Part shown: positions 43,401 to 51,692 of the stretch, one piece after another
Layout: each line of letters starts with the position of its first letter
Position numbering within the stretch: position 1 is the first letter of the stretch
Origin: Streptomyces sp. CB02923
GTDB taxonomy: Bacteria; Actinomycetota; Actinomycetes; Streptomycetales; Streptomycetaceae
Reading direction: 5' to 3'
NCBI RefSeq assembly: GCF_001905005.1
Contig: NZ_LWKZ01000026.1
Location: 1 to 64,000 of the forward strand
Length of the DNA: 64,000 nucleotides
Made by a program: the position numbers and the translations under genes
The notes under the pieces: model-generated
Databases searched by the model: none
Told to the model about the DNA's origin: nothing
The model's input: the letters and a program-made list of their open reading frames with translations, nothing else

Positions 43401-44654
43401 TCAGGTGGTGGGGATGTCGAGGGGCAGGGCGCTGAGTGGCGATTCGAGGGGGCAGGTGTCGTTGTCGAGCCTGCCCAGCGCATGCCCGCTCTTCAGCAGC
43501 GTGGCCACGAAGTAGCGGGCCATCAGGCTGTGGACCGCCTGGGTCGGATGGCGCGGGTCGCTGGTGGTGAAACACCGGCGGACCTGGGCCGGGACGGGGT
43601 CCTGGGCCGGGACGGGGTCCTGCGCCGGGACGGGGTCCTGCGCCGGTGCCGGAGGTGTGCCGGTGTCGTAGAAGGGCCGGACCCCCGTCGGCTGGGATTC
43701 ACTCGACAACTGCCAGGCCGCCGGCTCGCGGCCGACATGCTCCATCCACTTGCTCATGGTCACCAGGTGGACATGCCCCTGGGCGGGCGCGCCGTTTCCT
43801 TGCGGCCAGTCCGACACGAGACTCGCGAGGAGCGCGTTGTAGCGATCGATCACGGGCTCGCCGCTGTATACGTTCGGAAGGTCGACGACCATGAAGTACT
43901 GCTCGGCCTCGGCCCCGGGAGAATCGGACACGATCGCTTCGATCAGTGACCGCGTCTCCGCCACGGCCGGAAAGGCGCCGACTCCGTCCTCGGATTCCTC
44001 GGGATGTGCCCGGCTCCAGGTCTCCCAAGCCGTGTAGTCGTTCGTGGACGGCAGGTTCGGCGCTTTCGTACGGTCGTGGTCGGGGCGTTCCACGGTGACG
44101 AAATCGTTGAGGCCGGCCCACAGAATGTGCAGGGTTGGCCCGTCGAACTCCGTACCCAGGAAGCTGCGCTGGGCCAAGTAGTCCTCCACCTGTCCCCTGA
44201 GGCAGCTGAGAGACCCGAACCCGCGGGTGAACGTCCGGTCCCGGGCGACGACGCACCCTCCCCTGGCGTAATTGACGTACCTGACCTGCTGCGGGGACGG
44301 AACCGGCCGTCTCTCCCATCCGCTTTCGCCACCCGGATGCCCGACGCATTCGTCGAGATTCCGCCACGGCCTCATCTCGGGCGGCTTGTCACCGGGATCG
44401 ACGTCCAGGACCGAATAGCGTGTCAGGGTACGGTAGTCGGCCGACTTACGGATCGTCAGGTCGCTGTTTCCCCACATGAGCGCATCGCCGGTGGACCACT
44501 CGACCAGAAAATCGGTCCAGTTCTTCCCGTCGCTGTACCGGCCGGACTCGTTCACACACAGAGCGCCGGGCCACCGGTCCGGTCTCTCCGTCGGCCAGAG
44601 CCACCTGTTGCCGATGTCAGAGATGTTGTCGCCGAAGACGACAACATTCTTCAT
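43401..44654 (-). CDS. GDSL/SGNH-like esterase with Asn in place of the nucleophile Ser
   Basis: ATG 44654 (MKNVVVFGDNISDIGN) is the likely start; a GTG six codons upstream is possible. The 417-residue protein has the layout of phospholipase/thermolabile hemolysin-like GDSL enzymes: block I VVVFGDNISDIGN, block II NYARGGCVV, block III ILWAGLNDFVT and block V SDPRHPTQAVHSLMARY. Block I should read GDS; here it is GDN, with Asn10 at the nucleophile. Three tandem PAQDPV units lie near residue 355. No signal peptide is seen. It could be inactive, use another residue, or act as a lectin-like protein. Confidence 0.82.
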   Translation of the reverse strand: MKNVVVFGDNISDIGNRWLWPTERPDRWPGALCVNESGRYSDGKNWTDFLVEWSTGDALMWGNSDLTIRKSADYRTLTRYSVLDVDPGDKPPEMRPWRNLDECVGHPGGESGWERRPVPSPQQVRYVNYARGGCVVARDRTFTRGFGSLSCLRGQVEDYLAQRSFLGTEFDGPTLHILWAGLNDFVTVERPDHDRTKAPNLPSTNDYTAWETWSRAHPEESEDGVGAFPAVAETRSLIEAIVSDSPGAEAEQYFMVVDLPNVYSGEPVIDRYNALLASLVSDWPQGNGAPAQGHVHLVTMSKWMEHVGREPAAWQLSSESQPTGVRPFYDTGTPPAPAQDPVPAQDPVPAQDPVPAQVRRCFTTSDPRHPTQAVHSLMARYFVATLLKSGHALGRLDNDTCPLESPLSALPLDIPTT

Positions 44655-45273
44655 CTTGGCCACTCTACTCACCCACAGCTCATTGACTGCCAGGAGGATT
44701 TCGTCCGGCCCTGGCGCTGTGGACGGGGACCCTAGAACGGGATCCCGGTGTTGTGTAGGGGCGAGGTGCGACAGAATCCCCGTTTCGATCGCTGCCAGAC
44801 GGGCCGCCTAGCGAAGATTGCCGAGACCCGCCGGCAAGGCCATCGGATCCCTGCATCGCCGGCGCGCTGAGATCAGACGCCTGATCCACTCGGGCGGTAC
44901 TCCGCGCGCACAGGTGTGTCGGGCGCGCGGGCCCGCGCGCGGCCGGTTGTTTTCTTCCCTGCCTTGGCTGGTTCCTGGTCCCGAATGGGCTGTGGTGGCG
45001 CGAGGTCGTTGGCGGTTGGTGATTCGAGCGACGTCCGTTGCCCGTGCTGCATTCGTGGTGAAACCTTATGGCCATTTTTGGTTGCGGATGGTTCAAAGGG
45101 CAGTCCCAGGAAAATCGTCACCTAGCCTCCTGCGAAACCAAGCAGGGATGCGCCGACTCGTCGAACATTGCCTGACGGTTTCCACGACTTGCCTTTGAAC
45201 GGGGTGTACTGGCGAGAGGAACAAACGCGTCACCTGCTTGGCCTTCGCATGAAGCGAGGAGAAGAAACACGTC
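44655..45273. other. Intergenic region upstream of the NRPS-like reductase unit
   Basis: About 620 bp hold no supported gene. It contains the first copy of a diverged ~120-bp repeat (45021-45148) shared with 50010-50129. The remaining part should hold the promoter of the gene at 45274. Confidence 0.5.
45021..45148 (+). repeat. Non-coding repeat copy A flanking the reductase cluster
   Basis: This stretch aligns with 50010-50129 over about 120 bp, sharing blocks such as CGTGCTGC, TTCGTGG/CTCGTGG, ATGGCC/GTGGCC, GGATG/AGATG and TAGCCT, with scattered substitutions and a short gap. It lies about 125 bp upstream of the small gene at 45274. It may be a conserved promoter or leader element. Confidence 0.6.
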
Positions 45274-45570
45274 ATGGTCAATTCATCCATCGCCATCGCA
45301 GCCGGGTTGGCCGGTCACCTCGAAGCCCCACGTGAGAAGGAACCTGTGAGCAATGCGCTGCTGGATCCCGCCGCGCAAGGGCAGGTGGACGAGGGGACGT
45401 TGGAGCGCACGGCCGGAACCAAGGCACACTGCCGCTCGGCTGAGTTCGCGGCCTACGAAACGGTGCTTTCCCGATTCCCCCTCACCCCGGCAGCGGACCC
45501 GTTCATTCGGCTCGCCCAGCCGGCATGCGCATCTCCCCCCCCCGCACCGCAACCTCAGGAAACCTCATGA
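45274..45570 (+). CDS. Truncated TenA/heme-oxygenase-like protein, coupled to the reductase
   Basis: ATG 45274 follows GAGGAGAAG, and the stop overlaps the next start (ATGA). The 98-residue product has a core DEGTLERTAGTKAHCRSAEFAAYETVLSRFPLTPAADPFIRLAQ that resembles VPEQLQRLVTAEFCCQEAELATYPLLVAQHRHAVPAGYFGLVVH in the full-length protein at 48862-49512. It seems to be the first helices of the same fold, followed by a proline-rich tail. The good ribosome-binding site suggests it is translated; whether the protein acts or only couples translation of the reductase is unclear. Confidence 0.62.
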   Translation: MVNSSIAIAAGLAGHLEAPREKEPVSNALLDPAAQGQVDEGTLERTAGTKAHCRSAEFAAYETVLSRFPLTPAADPFIRLAQPACASPPPAPQPQETS

Positions 45571-48500
45571 ACCACGACACCCGTCACGTACCCGACACTG
45601 TCCGCGCCTGGAACGACACCACCACCGATTACCCCCGCGACACGACGGTCCCTTTCCTCTTCGCCGGGCAAGCCCGTCGCAACCCCGACCGCCCGGCCCT
45701 GGAATGGGACGGGGGCCGCCTCACCTACCGGGAGTTGTACGCCCGTGTCCGCCGGGCCGCCGCGTACCTTCGGGCCCGTGGCATGGCGGACGGGGACACC
45801 GTCGCCGTACTGCTGCGGCGCTCCCCGGAGGCCGTGCTCGCCGTACTGGCCGTCCTGGAGGCCGGCGGTGCCTACCTGCCGTTGGACCCGGACGACCCGG
45901 AGGAACGCCTGGAGACGGTGCTGACCGGCGCCGGAGTCCGCCACGCGATCACCGGACCGGGCGAGCCGCCGGCCCCGGTCGGGCGGCATTGCACCCAGGT
46001 GACCACTGATGCCATGGCCGAGCAGCGGTCACCGGCCGACGACGAGCGCTGGGGAACGGACCGCCGCGCCACCGACCCGGCTTACGTGATCTACACGTCC
46101 GGCTCCACGGGAACCCCGAAGGGCGTCGTCTGCCCGCACCGCGGCCCGGTCCGGCTGGTGAAGAACACCAACTACCTGCAACTGGGTCCGGACGATCGCT
46201 TGCTGGCCACCACCGCGCTGACCTTCGACATCTCCTGCCTGGAGCTGTTCGCCCCGCTGCTGAACGGCGGCTGCCTGGTGCTGCCGGACCCCGAGGCGCT
46301 GCTGTCCGCCGACGCGCTGGAGGACATCCTGCGTACGGAGCGGATCAGCGTGCTGTGGCTCAGCGCCGGGCTGTTCCATCAGCACGCCGAGGACAATCCG
46401 CGCATGTTCGCCACCCTGCGCGCGCTGATCGCCGGGGGCGACGCGCTCAGCCCGTCCGCGGTGCGCGCCGTACTGCGGCACGGCCGGCCCGAACTGCTGA
46501 TCAACGGGTACGGTCCCACCGAGGCGTCCTCGCTCGTGACCGCCCACCGGATCGAGGACCTCGCCTCCCATGCCGAGACGGTGCCGATCGGCCGCCCCAT
46601 CGCGAACGCCACCGCTTATGTGGTCCGCGAGGACGGCCGCCTGGCCGAGCCGGGCGAGGACGGTGAACTGTGGGTCGGCGGTGACGGCGTCGCCCACGGC
46701 TACCTGGGCGAACCCGAACGGACGGCCGAGGTCTTCGTACCCGACCGGTTCGGGCCCGACCCCGACGCGCAGCTCTACCGCACCGGCGACGTGGCCCGCT
46801 GGCGACGCGACGGCATCCTGGAGTACCGGGGACGCCGCGACCGGCAAGTCAAGATCCGTGGCTACCGGGTGGAGCTCGACGAGATCGAAATCGCCCTGAC
46901 CGGCCATCCCGAGGTACGGGAGGCGGCCGTGGACATCCTGGGAGCGGATGCCGGACAGCGCCTGGCCGCCGCGGCCGTGCCCGCCCCCGACGCCCGAGCC
47001 GAGGACCTCGCCGTACGGCTGACCGCCTACGCCCGGGACCGTCTGCCGCAATACATGGTTCCCGCGCAGCTGGCCACCGTCGAAGAGATCCCTCTCAAGA
47101 CGAGCGGGAAGATCGACCGTGAGCGGTTCATGGAACTCGTCGCACGGCAGGACGGCCGCGCCGAAGGAGACGGCGCCCCACCGCGCGGCCCGGCCGAAGA
47201 GGCCATCGCCGAGGTGTGGAAAGACCTCCTCGGCTTGAACCACGTCGACCGCAACGACGACTTCTTCGCGCTGGGCGGCACCTCGCTGTACGCCACACAA
47301 GTCGCCTCCACCCTGCGAGACCGGCTCGACCTGCCCCCTGGTGCAAGCCGGACGTTGATACGTCACCTGCTGGAAGGCCCCTCCCTGTCCGACTTCGCCG
47401 CCCGCGCCGACGCGCTGCGCAACGGCGGCGACGAAGACGAAAGCCAGGTGGACTTCACCGCCGAAGCCCGGCTGGACGACCGGCTGCGCTTCGACGCTCC
47501 CGCAGCCTCCGCGCCCACCGCCCCCGATACCGTATTGCTGACCGGCGGCACCGGGTTCTTCGGCGTCCACCTGATCGACCAGCTGGCCAACGCCGGGGTG
47601 ACGGAGATCCGCTGCCTGACCCGGGCCGACAGCCCCGACGCCGCGCACGCGCGCATCGCCGCGCGTATGCGCCACTACGGACTCGACCCGTCGTGCTGTG
47701 AGAACCGCATCGTGCCGGTCCCCGGCACCCTGGATTCCCCGCACCTCGGGCTGCCGGACGCCGACTGGGAGGACCTGGCCCGCACCACCGACCTCATCGT
47801 GCACGCGGGGTCCCAGGTCAACTTCGCCTACCCGTACGAGGCGCTCGCACCGGCCAACGTGGGCGGCACACGCACGATCCTCGAACTGGCCGCCGCCCAG
47901 CGCCTCAAGCCCGTCCACTACATCTCCACCGTCGCCGTCTGGGCCGGCGACGGGGCCGCAGGCACCCGCCGGGTGGACGAGGGCACCCGACCCGGCCACC
48001 CCGAACTGATCTCCCTGGGCTACCCGGAGACCAAGTGGGTCGCCGAACACCTCGTCCTCCAGGCCGCCGAACGCGGCCTGCCGATCGCCATCCACCGCCC
48101 CTACGAAATCACCGGGACGCGGGCGCGGGGCGTGTGGAACACCGACACGATGATGTGTGCCCTGTTCCGCACCATCGCCGAAACGGGCATCGCACCGGAC
48201 ATTCCGTTGCCGCTGGACTTCGTCCCGGTCGACTACACCGCCCAGGCCGTCGTGCACATCCTCACCCACGAGCAGCCCGACGGACGCACCTACCACCTCA
48301 CCAACCCGCACCCCGCCCGCCTGCCGCTGCTGGCCGACCGTCTGCGGGCCATGGGCTATCGCCTCGACGACCTGACCTACGACTCCTGGGTCTCCCGCAT
48401 CGCCGAGCTGACGGCCCGGCATCCCGATCACCCCATGGCGCCCTACCTGCCGATGTTCACCGACTCCGCCCACGGATCGGGACACACCGTCAAACAGCTC

Positions 48501-48665
48501 TACTTCGCCGGCACCTTCCCCGGCCTGGACCGCGCGCACGCCGATGCCGCCCTGCACGGCAGCGGCATCACCTGCCCGCCGGTGGACGGCGACATGATCG
48601 ACCTCTACCTGCGCCGCTTCCAGGACATCGGCTTCCTCGCCCCGCCCCAGGGCACGGACGGCTGA
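45567..48665 (+). CDS. NRPS-like carboxylic acid/amino acid reductase (A-PCP-thioester reductase)
   Basis: ATG 45567 overlaps the upstream stop. The 1032-residue protein has an adenylation domain (about 1-530: YTSGSTGTPKG near 175, TALTFDISCLELF, INGYGPTEAS, YRTGDVARWRRDG, GRRDRQVKIRGYRVELDEIE), a carrier domain (DDFFALGGTSLYATQVA, Ser573) and a C-terminal thioester reductase (VLLTGGTGFFGVHLI near 655, SLGYPETKWVAEHL with Tyr-x-x-x-Lys near 818). It should activate an acid or amino acid with ATP, load it on the phosphopantetheine arm and release it as an aldehyde or alcohol using NADPH. With a TenA/HO-like partner it may build a small metabolite. Confidence 0.93.
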   Translation: MNHDTRHVPDTVRAWNDTTTDYPRDTTVPFLFAGQARRNPDRPALEWDGGRLTYRELYARVRRAAAYLRARGMADGDTVAVLLRRSPEAVLAVLAVLEAGGAYLPLDPDDPEERLETVLTGAGVRHAITGPGEPPAPVGRHCTQVTTDAMAEQRSPADDERWGTDRRATDPAYVIYTSGSTGTPKGVVCPHRGPVRLVKNTNYLQLGPDDRLLATTALTFDISCLELFAPLLNGGCLVLPDPEALLSADALEDILRTERISVLWLSAGLFHQHAEDNPRMFATLRALIAGGDALSPSAVRAVLRHGRPELLINGYGPTEASSLVTAHRIEDLASHAETVPIGRPIANATAYVVREDGRLAEPGEDGELWVGGDGVAHGYLGEPERTAEVFVPDRFGPDPDAQLYRTGDVARWRRDGILEYRGRRDRQVKIRGYRVELDEIEIALTGHPEVREAAVDILGADAGQRLAAAAVPAPDARAEDLAVRLTAYARDRLPQYMVPAQLATVEEIPLKTSGKIDRERFMELVARQDGRAEGDGAPPRGPAEEAIAEVWKDLLGLNHVDRNDDFFALGGTSLYATQVASTLRDRLDLPPGASRTLIRHLLEGPSLSDFAARADALRNGGDEDESQVDFTAEARLDDRLRFDAPAASAPTAPDTVLLTGGTGFFGVHLIDQLANAGVTEIRCLTRADSPDAAHARIAARMRHYGLDPSCCENRIVPVPGTLDSPHLGLPDADWEDLARTTDLIVHAGSQVNFAYPYEALAPANVGGTRTILELAAAQRLKPVHYISTVAVWAGDGAAGTRRVDEGTRPGHPELISLGYPETKWVAEHLVLQAAERGLPIAIHRPYEITGTRARGVWNTDTMMCALFRTIAETGIAPDIPLPLDFVPVDYTAQAVVHILTHEQPDGRTYHLTNPHPARLPLLADRLRAMGYRLDDLTYDSWVSRIAELTARHPDHPMAPYLPMFTDSAHGSGHTVKQLYFAGTFPGLDRAHADAALHGSGITCPPVDGDMIDLYLRRFQDIGFLAPPQGTDG

Positions 48666-48807
48666 CGGAGCGGAACGCGTCCCTTGACGCCGTCCCGATG
48701 CCCTGGTCCGGCCGCGCTGCACCGTGATGCGGCCGGACCGGGGCTCCGTCATCCGCAGGGCCCGTGACCCGAGCCGATTGGGGACGGGCGCCTGCCTTTC
48801 GCAAACG

Positions 48808-48850
48808 TACGCAGGCCCGCTGCCCCAGTGCTGGACAGCGGGCCTGCGTA
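48808..48850. terminator. Bidirectional terminator between the reductase and TenA/HO-like gene
   Basis: TACGCAGGCCCGCTG at 48808-48822 pairs perfectly over 15 bp with 48836-48850, loop of 13. It lies 140 bp past the reductase and 12 bp past the stop codon of the converging gene. Confidence 0.85.
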
Positions 48851-48861
48851 TGTTCTCGGCT

Positions 48862-49512
48862 CTACTCGCCGTCGAGGACATACTCCCAGTAGCCTGCAAC
48901 GGCCGTCGGAAGCTGACGGGCGAAGCTCAGCATACGGTCGGAACTCTCACCGCGCTGGAGCCCGTAGGCGATGACGTCCAGAGTGCCTTCGACGATTTCC
49001 TGAGACGGTTCGCTTCCCCACCATTCCATGTACTCGATCAGCGGATTGGGCACCTGCTCCTGACGTCGGCCCGCCTCAGCCAATTCGCTGAAGACCGCGC
49101 ACCATACGCACAGGTCGCTGTACAGATACAGGGCGGCCTCTCCAGGCTCGGTGAGTACTCCCGCCAGCGTCATGCTGCGCATGGCACTCGTTGTCCGCGC
49201 ATCCGCAGGGATTGACAGACTGTCCGGTTCCAAACCGACCGACTGGGCGACGGAGCCGAGCAGCGCACGAGCTTTCGCGACCGTGTGGACGACGAGCCCG
49301 AAGTAGCCGGCGGGCACCGCATGACGATGCTGAGCGACCAAGAGCGGATACGTCGCCAGTTCTGCTTCCTGACAGCAGAACTCGGCGGTCACCAGCCTCT
49401 GGAGCTGCTCCGGGACCGCCTTTCCGTCACGCATACGGGAGACCATCTCGACGCTTTCGATTGACCGAGCGATGTCTGGCCGCATGTCGTCAAGCAGTTG
49501 CTGTGCGTTCAT
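48862..49512 (-). CDS. TenA/heme-oxygenase-like helical protein
   Basis: ATG 49512 (MNAQQLLDDMRPDIARSIES) follows AAGGAGG. The 216-residue protein is all helical: VPEQLQRLVTAEFCCQEAELATYPLLVAQHRHAVPAGYFGLVVHTVAKARALLGSVAQSVGLEPDSL, DARTTSAMRSMTLAGVLTEPGEAALYLYSDLCVWCAVFSELAEAGRR and YLEY-like WEYVLDGE at the end. This resembles TenA/PqqC and HO-like diiron oxidases; Glu and His ligands (E in AEFCCQEAEL, H in AQHRHA) are present but not fully convincing. It converges on the A-PCP-R reductase and shares ancestry with the truncated gene before it, so all three likely belong to one pathway. Confidence 0.75.
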   Translation of the reverse strand: MNAQQLLDDMRPDIARSIESVEMVSRMRDGKAVPEQLQRLVTAEFCCQEAELATYPLLVAQHRHAVPAGYFGLVVHTVAKARALLGSVAQSVGLEPDSLSIPADARTTSAMRSMTLAGVLTEPGEAALYLYSDLCVWCAVFSELAEAGRRQEQVPNPLIEYMEWWGSEPSQEIVEGTLDVIAYGLQRGESSDRMLSFARQLPTAVAGYWEYVLDGE

Positions 49513-50515
49513 GTTGTTGCCTCCTTGGTTGAGTTTTGGTCGTGCAGCGGCGGACCACCGGATACGTACGCGTTGCGACGTCATCGAAGACAGGAGGGGG
49601 CATCCCCTTCGTGAACACGAGAGATGCGCGCTGTTGGGTGGACACGAGAGAGCCGATCGCGGCGTGCATTCCGGGTCGTACAGCAAGGGCCGTCCGCCCG
49701 GGCGGTCGCGTTCCCAAAGATGGAACGGCACGGCGATATGAAGTGTGATCTCTCCCGCGATATCGCAGCGGTACCTGTTATTCACATGCTCGCCATTGCC
49801 CGGAACCTCGTCAACCAGTTCAGGGTCGCATGGCTGAAATTAACGAGTAGCGGCTTCGAACGCCTCGACTGCTTCACACATGCGCTACACCTACAGCATC
49901 ACATTGCGCAGGAGCGCTGCCCCTGGGTTCACTCATCTGGATACAGTTACGGATGAGCACGCCCTGGGTGGAGCGACGTTGCTTCCGCGATGCATTTTGC
50001 ACGGCAGCCGATTCGGGTGGTGTTCGTGCTGCGCTCGTGGCGAAGTTTTGTGGCCAAATCCGGTTCCAGATGCTTGAACCGGCGTCCGCAGGTAATTCGC
50101 CACTTAGCCTTCGACGAAATCGGGGAGGGTGGTGTGCTCCGCGCCTTTGCACGGGCGAGACCGAGAGCCAGAACCATCGACGTCTTGACGCCAATCACCG
50201 CCCGTTCACCGATTCCGACCGAGCGGGTGCGGTCCTCAATACGCAGCCGGTCGAAGTCAATGTGTGGATTGCGGTAATCGGTGTGCAGCGGCGGCGGGAT
50301 AACACCGCCGACCAGTCACCAGTCATTGGCGGAGCAGCCATGCCCGATCGGTTCCTGACCGGCCGGCACCTCTGGGGAGCCGACGCAGACCGCGCTTGGC
50401 AGAACGGGCCCAGGAGTTGGCGATCTCTCGGATGGGGTCGAGTTTCTGCCGGGGAAGCAGTACCTGGTTCGCTACGCGGATGGGCAGCGTTCGCTACGCC
50501 GGTGGGCAGCGTTCG
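49513..50515. other. Intergenic region with repeat copy B and a 22-bp triplication
   Basis: About 1 kb between the TenA/HO-like gene and the LacI gene has no supported gene. It holds the second copy of the ~120-bp element (50010-50129) and three 22-bp tandem repeats at 50467-50532. The first 100 bp should contain the TenA/HO-like promoter. Confidence 0.5.
50010..50129 (+). repeat. Non-coding repeat copy B flanking the reductase cluster
   Basis: This is the second copy of the element at 45021-45148, same orientation, about 5 kb downstream. No gene start follows it on the plus strand within 500 bp, so it may have lost the gene it once preceded. Confidence 0.58.
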
Positions 50516-50532
50516 CTACGCGGGTGGGCAGC
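50467..50532. repeat. Three tandem 22-bp repeats at the end of the LacI gene
   Basis: GTTCGCTACGCGGATGGGCA-type units repeat at 50467-50488, 50489-50510 and 50511-50532 with one or two changes. The third covers the last codons and stop of the LacI gene, so the array probably grew outward from the coding end. Confidence 0.85.
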
Positions 50533-51511
50533 CGCAGCTTTGGCGCAGGACCAGCGAAGCGCGCGCCGGGAGCTGCGGGGAGGTGCCGTTGAGGAGCAGG
50601 CCGACGGCCTGCTGGGCCATGGCGTGCAGGGGCTGTTCGGTGACGGTGAGGGCGGGGGCGGTGTAGGCGCTGTCGGGGGTGCCGTCGAGGCTGATGACGG
50701 CCAGCCGGTCGGGTACGGGAAGTCCGTGGGCCCGGGCTCCGGCGAGGACTCCGATGGCCTGTTCGTCGGTGGCGGTGATCAGCGCGGGGGGCATGGCGCC
50801 TTCGCCGATCAGGCGCTCGGTCAGGGCGGCCGCCGCAGCGCGGGAGTACTCGCAGCGCAGCAGGGGGGCATCGGTCCCGGCGAGGGCCGTTTCCCAGGTG
50901 GCGCGACGCCGACCGACCGGGCCGGCGTCGTGCGGTCCGGCGAGGAAGGCGATGCTGGTGTGCCCGTGGCTGCGCAGGTGGGCGACGGCCTGCTGGACAG
51001 CGGCTTCGTTGTCGGCAGTCACGGCCGGGGCCCGCCCGTCCTCGGGCTGGTTGTGTACGTATACGGCGGGAGCACCGGCTTGCCTGGCCTGGGCGGCGAC
51101 GTCGGCGCCGCCGTCGGCGGAGACGATGAGGAGCCCGTCGACCTGGGCCGCGAGGAACTTGTCGGCAAGGTGCTTTTGCCGCTCGGGCGAATATCCGGCG
51201 TTGCCGATCAGGGTGAGCTTGCCGTGCTGATCCAGTATCTGCTCGATATGCCGGGCCAGCGCCCCGAAGTAGGGGTTGGAGGCGTCAGCCAGGATCAGGC
51301 CGACCACGCCGGTGGTGCGGGAGCGCAGGGCCCGGGCGATGCGGTTGGGGCGGTAGTCCAGCTCGGCCGCGGCGGCCAGGACCCGCTCGCGGGTCTTGGC
51401 CGCGACCGGCCGGGGTCCGTTGTTCATCACATAGCTGACCACCGCCGTCGAGGTCCCGGCCGCGCGGGCCACGTCGGTCAGCGTCGGCGCCTTGCCTGCT
51501 CGCTTCGTCAT
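50516..51511 (-). CDS. LacI-family transcriptional regulator of nucleoside salvage
   Basis: The 331-residue protein begins MTKRAGKAPTLTDVARAAGTSTAVVSYVMNNGPRPVAAKTRERV at 51511, a classic LacI HTH and hinge (YRPNRIARALRSRTTGVVGLI). The periplasmic-binding-like core runs to the end (LILADASNPYF, LIVSADGG, FLAGPHDAGPVGRRRATWETAL, ALITATDEQAIGVLAGARAHGLPVPDRLAVISLDGTPDSAYTAPALTVTEQPL). It is divergent from the nucleoside hydrolase operon with a LacI-type palindrome in the gap, so it most likely represses that operon and itself; a nucleoside or ribose is the expected inducer. Confidence 0.92.
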   Translation of the reverse strand: MTKRAGKAPTLTDVARAAGTSTAVVSYVMNNGPRPVAAKTRERVLAAAAELDYRPNRIARALRSRTTGVVGLILADASNPYFGALARHIEQILDQHGKLTLIGNAGYSPERQKHLADKFLAAQVDGLLIVSADGGADVAAQARQAGAPAVYVHNQPEDGRAPAVTADNEAAVQQAVAHLRSHGHTSIAFLAGPHDAGPVGRRRATWETALAGTDAPLLRCEYSRAAAAALTERLIGEGAMPPALITATDEQAIGVLAGARAHGLPVPDRLAVISLDGTPDSAYTAPALTVTEQPLHAMAQQAVGLLLNGTSPQLPARASLVLRQSCGCPPA

Positions 51512-51529
51512 AGCCCTTGCATCCTCTCA

Positions 51530-51543
51530 TCTAAACGATTAGA
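51530..51543. promoter_or_regulatory. LacI-type operator between the regulator and nucleoside hydrolase
   Basis: TCTAAACGATTAGA is a palindrome with perfect TCTAA/TTAGA arms and the central AACG-type core of LacI-family operators. It lies 19 bp upstream of the regulator start and 150 bp upstream of the nucleoside hydrolase. Confidence 0.75.
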
Positions 51544-51551
51544 CATGAAGC

Positions 51552-51692
51552 GTGGTGGTCAGCGGCGCCAACGCTCTGCTGTCGGCCCGGGACGTGACCG
51601 TCGTCGACACCACCGGTGCCGGGAACGTCTTCTGCGGCGCGCTCGCCGCCGAACTCGCCCACCCCACACCCTCGTACGAAAGGAGCACGGCC
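51552..51692 (+). pseudogene. C-terminal remnant of a ribokinase (PfkB) gene
   Basis: The frame reads VVVSGANALLSARDVTVVDTTGAGNVFCGALAAELAHP, the second PfkB signature of ribokinases, with the catalytic Asp of GAGD changed to Asn. It is open into the nucleoside hydrolase frame but lacks ~260 upstream residues, and the hydrolase has its own ribosome-binding site. It appears to be a deletion scar of a former ribokinase gene next to the operator. Confidence 0.68.

Noticed and set aside
46029..48899. A 956-codon open frame antisense to the NRPS-like reductase
   Set aside because: No domains, shadow of a GC-rich gene; the sense strand has all A, PCP and R motifs.
50467..50532. 22-bp units considered as a CRISPR array
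   Set aside because: The copies are directly adjacent without spacers.
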